In this document: positions 58,985 through 64,000 of the stretch, one piece after another
Layout: each line of letters opens with the position of its first letter
Position numbering within the stretch: the stretch's first letter is position 1
Source: Narthecium ossifragum
Lineage: Eukaryota; Streptophyta; Magnoliopsida; Dioscoreales; Nartheciaceae
Direction of reading: 5' to 3'
Assembly: GCA_963920575.1 (NCBI GenBank)
Contig: OY986966.1
Location: 702,130 to 766,129, forward strand
DNA: 64,000 nt
Position numbers and translations under genes: made by a program
The notes under the pieces: generated by a model
The model's database searches: none
What the model was told of the DNA's origin: nothing
What the model saw: only the letters and a program-made list of their open reading frames with translations

Positions 58985-60345
58985 ATCGAAGAACAACATG
59001 GGAGCCTTGAAGACAGAATCCAAAATGCCATAAAAGAATGCCTTTACTCGATCGGAGCTTCGTTTAGGTCGTAAAAATTGCACAACCCACCATCTCGTAA
59101 ACTCGTTTGGAAAGGCTACGAATTCCAAATAAAAGATATTCAATCAAGGTATACATAACAACGAAATGCCACATAACACAAAAGAATGAAAAAAAATAAA
59201 GTAATACATACCGAAATATTTATATGTAATAAGGATTGAACATGACCAATGCATCATTTTCACCATTCACATCCACATCCTGATTTTGATAAAATTAGAC
59301 TAATTGAAAAAGGATATTAGAATAAGTAATATGCTTACACAACAAATGCTATATATAGCTAGGCCCCAAAGATGAGTAACTTGAAGATGAAAAACACATT
59401 AATACTCTCATACCTGCCCAAAAGGTGTCTTTCAGAAAGGCCGGTACCCATCGGTCCCTATCCTCGTACAATCCTTGTAACCAACGATTGTCTTGTAAAC
59501 TGTACTCTTCAATCAAATCAGCCCAACCTTGCTCAAACTCCGATGGAGTCAATGAATCATAAACCAAACTTTTCAACCTCGACTTAATCTGCATATACAT
59601 GGTGTACCCCCTTAACTTTTCAGGAATCTTCTTCATAATGTGCCACAAACACCAACGATGTCGCGTATTTGGAAAAACTTGTTCTATTGCATTCCGCATC
59701 GCCCGACATTGGTCTGTGATAATTGCGTTTGGATGGCGATTAGACATGCACGACAACCAGCTCTTGAACAACCAGACAAACGATTCTGTGTCCTCCCGGG
59801 AGACCAAACCACATCCAAATAATATCGATTGTCCGTGATGGTTAACCCCTACAAATGGTGCAAAAGGCATGTCATATCGATTAACGAGGTATGTAGTGTC
59901 AAAAGTCACCACATCCCCAAATTCTTTGTAGCACTCTCTACTCCTTGCATCTGCCCAAAAAACATTTCTAAGTCGATTTTCTTCATCGACATCAATGAGA
60001 TAAAAAAAATCCCCATTATCGTTCTGCATTCTCTCAAAATAATGTTGCATTGCCTCAGCATCCCCTTCCTTCAAATCTAGACGCCTGACTTTATCAAGAT
60101 GGTTTCGTGCATCTTTCTCTGTCTATGTCAAATTTTCATGCCCCCCTGCCTCAATGATACATGAGGTCATAGTTTTATTCATCCTAATTCCAGCTGCCGC
60201 ATCCAATTCAATTTTTCTTTTAACATGTGATGGAAGTTCCCGATTGCACCTCAGATATTTGGCTTTTTCAAGGTCCATGTCATAGTTAAAAATTTCAGGA
60301 GTAAATGCACGAACCACAGCATAGGCAGAACAAACTTATAAGTAC
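58985..60345 (-). pseudogene. FAR1/MULE-type transposase, interrupted and truncated
   Basis: The minus strand reads FTPEIFNYDMDLEKAKYLRC, CNRELPSHVKRKIELDAAAG and EAGGHENLT, then TAG at 60123-60125. It continues in the same frame with TEKDARNHLDKVRRL, the block FGDVVTFDTTYLVNRYDMPF, APFVGVNHHGQSILFGCGL, NAIITDQCRAMRNAI and FPNTRHRWCLWHIMKKIPEK. After FWAG a GT donor follows, and a degenerate continuation (KRSSDRVKAFFYGI) is seen at about 58985-59090. These are FAR1-family/MULE transposase signatures, including two candidate catalytic Asp residues (DTTY and TDQ). The N-terminal zinc-finger DNA-binding domain and the C-terminal SWIM finger were not found. With the in-frame stop, it is probably inactive. 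Confidence 0.88.
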
Positions 60346-61302
60346 AGAGATGAAAGATAATTCGGACATAGATCCTGATTATTCAAGGTAGAAGTGTCAT
60401 TATTCAAGGTTCTCACTTGTTAATGTATGTTTAAATTTTATATCCGTTTCAAGCATCATACTGATTTTACAAAAAGATAGAATCTTAAACTAATAAATGC
60501 GATGTATCCAATGACAGTGAGCTTGTAGAATTAGGCTAGAGATGACCACATCCTTTCGTATGTTACTCATTAGGGTTGGTATAAGTTTGTGTTTTTGAAA
60601 ACAGGCTAATCAAATAAATATAGATGGGGATGTGCTCTTGGGGGCGGTGGGGGGAGCTCCGGAGAGAGAGAGAGAGGTTGGGGACCGTGGCCTCTGGCCT
60701 TAGTTTGGGGGCTGCTGACGCCGGCGCCGGGGGGAGAGAGTGACGAGAGGACGAGGAGGGGGGCGGTGGGGGAGGGAAGGAGAGGGAGAGATCGCCGCGC
60801 CGGGGAGAGAGAGGGACGAGCGGTCGGGGGTTTGGGATTTTGAAACATACCTGGTTACTTCTTGCGCGGATGCCGGAGGAGGAGGAGCGCGGAGGAGCCG
60901 GAGCCGGCGCCGCCGTCGGAGCTCAAGGAGCGAGAGATCGGGATCTGGGGAGGGAGGGAGAGAGAGAGCGGGGGAAAAATTAAAACGCGCGCTCAAAAAT
61001 CTCTCTCCTCCGTCTGCTTAATATCTTGGTTTGAGAAAGGCCGGACACGTGGCGCTCTCTGATTGGGCCACGTGTCGCGACCCTTGCAAGACCCTTGTAT
61101 GTAGCAAAATTCTATCAATAAAGCATCGACCCCTTATCTCACTGTCCAAACACCATATACATTAACAAAATAGAAGCGGTTCCCAATCTCAACGCACATC
61201 CAACGCCACTACCACTGGTTTCCCTGTGACTTCACAGAGAGCTAAGCTAACTACCTGAAAGCAAAACAACAAAACAAAGACGGTGTGCTTGGATAGAGCC
61301 GA

Positions 61303-62236
61303 TCAATGCCCAATGAACTGCTTGACGTTCTTGAGCCAGTTCAAGTACTCCATGCTCGATTTCTTGGACATGTATCGATGCAAAAGCTTCATGAACCGAT
61401 CCGAGATGCCTCTCCTCTCCAAGTAGTTGTAGAAGCCCTCCTGCATATCCTCATCCAGATTCCTACAAAAGCCCCAATTTTTTTTTTCTGAGATGAACTC
61501 AAGAACTCAAAGTATGGTAGACTTATAGTAGTAAAATTAAGGACAAGTTTTTGAAAGCTTACTCGAAACCAGGACCGCCGTAGGCACGGTCGTCGTCTTG
61601 CTTTGAAGCATCCTTGCTCCTATAGTACACCTCATCGATGCTAAGCTCGTCTATCGAGCCACTACAATCGAACTCCAAGGCGTTGCCCTCTGGATTAGTG
61701 ATGGTTATGTAGATGGGGAGCCAGGCTTCATCACTATCCTCGTCCACATCTACGTCTCTGTCGCGAAGGGGCATGTAAACCTCGATCTCGATGCTCTCGT
61801 CGCGGTATTTGGTCCGCAGGGTTACGTATGTCTTACCTTCGTCATCTTGGATTTCAAAGGGGATCTGCGCCATAAAATCGAATCAAGCTCATAGGGTTTG
61901 AACTTTGAAGGGAAAAGGATGAGAAAGGGAGATGCTGACCTGGCCATGGTCGTCGCCCTCGGCGTCCTTGATCTCCGAGTCGATCAGTTCGATGAGATCA
62001 CCATCGTCGGCGAGGGACAGCTCTTCTTCGGGGGGCGAGGAGGAGTGTTGGCGAGTGAGAGCGGTAGGAGGGCGGGCGCTGTTTGCTCCACGGGTAACGA
62101 GGGAAGATGAGGACGTGATACTCCTCCTCAGCGAATAGAGCAAGGGGGTAAAGTGATGGTGGTGGTTCTGATGGGGTCGGAAGAGACGTACGGCGATCGA
62201 AGCGGCGGGGCGGAGGAGGGCGGTGGAGAGGGCCAT
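61303..62236 (-). CDS. MAM33/p32-type mitochondrial matrix glycoprotein, copy 3
   Basis: Three exons in frame: 61940-62236, 61563-61864 and 61303-61462. The N-terminus MALSTALLRPAASIAVRLFR is a mitochondrial targeting peptide. The body has ADDGDLIELIDSEIKDAEGD, GKTYVTLRTKYRDESIEIEV, a very acidic loop RDVDVDEDSDEAW and ITITNPEGNALEFDCSGS. The C-terminus has NLDEDMQEGFYNYLERRGIS and MEYLNWLKNVKQFIGH, the normal MAM33 ending. Intron 1 is only 75 bp. The large MULE ends about 180 bp beyond the stop codon and may supply or disturb the 3' end. It is probably functional. Confidence 0.9.
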
Positions 62237-62661
62237 CCTTCTCTCGTTGTGTTGGTCTCTCTGGAGTCTTTGTCACTTGTCAGTGGGTCGTCCTCCTCAG
62301 CGAATAGAGCCAACTCAGCCAAGGGGTTTTCTTAGTGGGTCGTCACTTTGATCGGACTTCAAAGTCGGGCTCGGTTCACAAGGAACTTTTGGGCCAAATC
62401 TGGCCCAGGCCGGTAAATCTCCGTTCATTCTCCAGGAGCAAACAAAGCGTATCTGGGAACCAACTCTCGTTTTAATTGGAATTCCATTCACTTTGAACAG
62501 TACTTAATAAGAAACAACACATTAAATGCCACATTTCACACTTCAAAGTCGATTAACGATCAATGAAACACAAAAATCGGCAACTGTTTTCTAGATTATA
62601 GCTTAACAAAATTAGAATGCCATTTAGAAAGATGAGTCTTGAGGTAATCAAATTATACAAA
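62237..62661. other. MAM33 copy 3 promoter region and convergent gene 3' side
   Basis: No gene. CCTCCTCAGCGAATAGAGC occurs both inside the MAM33 copy 3 first exon (about 62124-62142) and upstream of its ATG (about 62291-62309), so part of exon 1 was duplicated into the 5' region. Confidence 0.55.
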
Positions 62662-63848
62662 CTAGGTATTAATCACTTGAATCAAAATAAAGTGATACAC
62701 GGGTAGCATCTCAATGATCTTAGTCAACTGCTCGTCTCTCGGAGTTGTGAAATGGAAACTATGCTCTTGCTGACTACTCCAAGAGACAGAGAAAAGATAT
62801 TGCTTCTTTAAAAAGCTTGAGAGAAACCAAATAGATTCGAGAAATCCACCAACCCAATACTCCAAGAAATTTGATGCACCTGAAAGAGCATGAAGACACA
62901 TGTTTAGCGAATAGCTTCAGTGGCAAGGTATCAGAAGTTCTCCAGGCTTTAAGAAGACTGTAAAAAGATAATCATATAGCAGGGAAAAGAAGCAGCAATC
63001 CAGGTTAAACTTATTGAGGTTCAATAGCAATGATATGGATATCAGTAGTAAACCAAGCAAGACGAAATGAAGCGATTAGGTTCTTCAACATAAATTATAA
63101 AAACATTGGGAGTTGAACATCTAAACTGCACCTAATCTAATTATACAAGTATAGTCAATTATGCAAAGTCAAGACTCCCCTTACTATTAGGGGTGAGCAG
63201 AACCAAACCGAACCCGAAGAACCGAACCGAACCGAATTAGTTCGGTCCATTCGGTTCGGTTTTTTCGGTTTTTCGGTTCGGTTCGGTTTTGGCATGTATG
63301 AAAAGTTCGGGTTTCGGTTCGGCTTCGGTTTTTTAAAAAAAGTTTGGTTCGGTTTGGATCAGAACCGAAGTTTTCATACATGTCTTAGCCTATAAACCTA
63401 TGGTCTAAAAAGTTCGGTTCGGTTCCAAAAAGTTCGGTTCGGTTCGGTTCCAAAAAGTTTGGTTCCAAAAAGTTCGGTTCGGTTCCTTCATAAGTTCGGT
63501 TCGGTTCTCTAAAAACAAAACCGAAAAAAATTCGGTTCTTCGGTTCTGGACCGAGAACCGAATGCTCACCCCTACTTACTATAACAACAATGAGAAAGGG
63601 AATACGTATAGAAAGTATCTATAGTGTGCCAAAAAAAAATGAAAAGAAGCAAATAAAGTGTCTGGGCATTAGTATTTATCATTCACTTATATCCTCTGTA
63701 CATGCACAACTCACTCATTTCTTACAAATAGAACCACATTTCATCTGAATTATATATTGGAAGTCCCATTTGACATCATTCACGTACAGAAAAGGCTTAC
63801 CAATCTATCCATTAGCACTCACCACAAGCAAGAAGTGAGGAAAGTTAC
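62662..63848 (-). CDS. 3' end of an unrecognised minus-strand gene (continues off the right edge)
   Basis: A final exon at 62662-62879 follows a CAG acceptor and encodes ASNFLEYWVGGFLESIWFLS, then KKQYLFSVSWSSQQEHSFHF and EQLTKIIEMLPVYHFILIQV, ending VINT. A 26-nt exon at 63823-63848, with acceptor and GTGAGT donor, fits upstream of it (NFPHFLLV-like). I do not recognise the family. The intron between them carries the hAT-type MITE. The exon calls rest on splice signals and an open frame only. Confidence 0.4.
63180..63582. mobile_element. hAT-type MITE with 8-bp target-site duplication and TTCGG-rich interior
   Basis: Element 63188-63574 (387 bp) begins TAGGGGTGAGCA and ends TGCTCACCCCTA, perfect 12-bp inverted ends. 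It is flanked by CTTACTAT on both sides (63180-63187 and 63575-63582). An 8-bp duplication is diagnostic of hAT transposition. The interior is a degenerate array of GGTTCGGTTC/ACCGAACCGA motifs that could itself fold. No coding capacity. Confidence 0.92.
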
Positions 63849-64000
63849 CTGCATGAGATATAAAATCAGTTGAGTTGGTCTATAAGTTTTATTATTATAA
63901 GACAACTGGAAGCCAAAAACCAAGAAGAAATTATTGAGAAACATATGATGCTCACAGTCTAATCCTAAATCCTTATTCCCACTGGCTAACATATTCTTGG

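Larger units (their letters stand above)
53129..61121. mobile_element. Large Mutator-like element (MULE, FAR1/Jittery type) with long inverted repeats
   Basis: The element spans 53138-61112 (7975 bp). Its ends begin GAATTTTGCTACATACAAGG, and the inverted repeats run about 830 bp (53138-53972 and about 60291-61112) with few differences. Flanks are TATCCATAA and TATCAATAA, a 9-bp target-site duplication with one mismatch. Inside, a minus-strand FAR1-type transposase gene starts at the edge of the right repeat, and a plus-strand gene starts near the left repeat. The two are convergent, as in maize MuDR. Host gene fragments occupy the middle. The high identity of the repeats suggests a fairly recent insertion about 180 bp downstream of MAM33 copy 3. 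Confidence 0.92.

Noticed and set aside
60700..61062. Open frames on both strands in the right inverted repeat (and the matching left repeat at 53216-53485)
   Set aside because: They are Arg/Ser/Pro-rich readings of a GA/CT-rich transposon end and occur in mirrored form in the other repeat.

Overview
The window is plant nuclear DNA, most probably from a flowering plant. It has intron-rich genes with GT-AG splice sites, AT-rich introns and intergenic DNA, plant-specific gene families (NEDD1, ATG1, a bHLH IVc/ILR3-type factor, bifunctional P5CS, YIP4) and abundant plant DNA transposons. GC-rich first exons (ATG1, the MAM33 genes) lean towards a monocot, but that is inference.

Left part (1-23 kb, gene-dense). 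A coiled-coil protein gene on the minus strand (start 4297) lies head to head with NEDD1 on the plus strand (5032-11393) across a roughly 735-bp shared promoter region. Next come the autophagy kinase ATG1 (minus, 12186-17877) and an ILR3-like bHLH iron-homeostasis regulator (plus, 19755-22607). The third bHLH intron looks like a GC-AG intron, and its second carries a PIF/Harbinger-type MITE.

Middle (23.9-40.3 kb). A large many-exon P5CS gene for proline synthesis (minus, 23903-34968) is followed by a repeat-rich spacer with a decayed RNase H-like retroelement remnant. After that comes a YIP4/YIPF1-type Golgi/TGN membrane protein gene (plus, 37450-40266).

Right part (40.3-64 kb, accessory, transposon-rich). 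Three paralogous MAM33/p32-type mitochondrial matrix protein genes (minus; 42277-43064, 49292-50260, 61303-62236) mark a local segmental duplication. The first copy has a divergent C-terminus and appears to have turned an intron into coding sequence. A truncated, frame-disrupted OBL1-like lipase gene abuts the duplication breakpoint. Three Mutator-like insertions flanked by 9-bp duplications sit among these copies. One is a 2.37-kb Pack-MULE (45728-48095) holding pieces of a BOI-type E3 ligase, a receptor-like kinase and a MUR3-type exostosin glycosyltransferase. The second is a 663-bp foldback element (48371-49033). The third is a 7.98-kb element (53138-61112) with about 0.83-kb inverted repeats, a FAR1-type transposase gene with an in-frame stop, a convergent unidentified plus-strand gene, and captured host exons including a peroxisomal beta-oxidation multifunctional protein (MFP) fragment. 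A hAT-type MITE with an 8-bp duplication (63188-63574) lies in the last kilobase, inside a minus-strand gene that I do not recognise and that runs off the right edge.

All calls come from reading the sequence and from memory of protein families. No database search was possible. Exon borders are inferred from splice consensus and reading frame.
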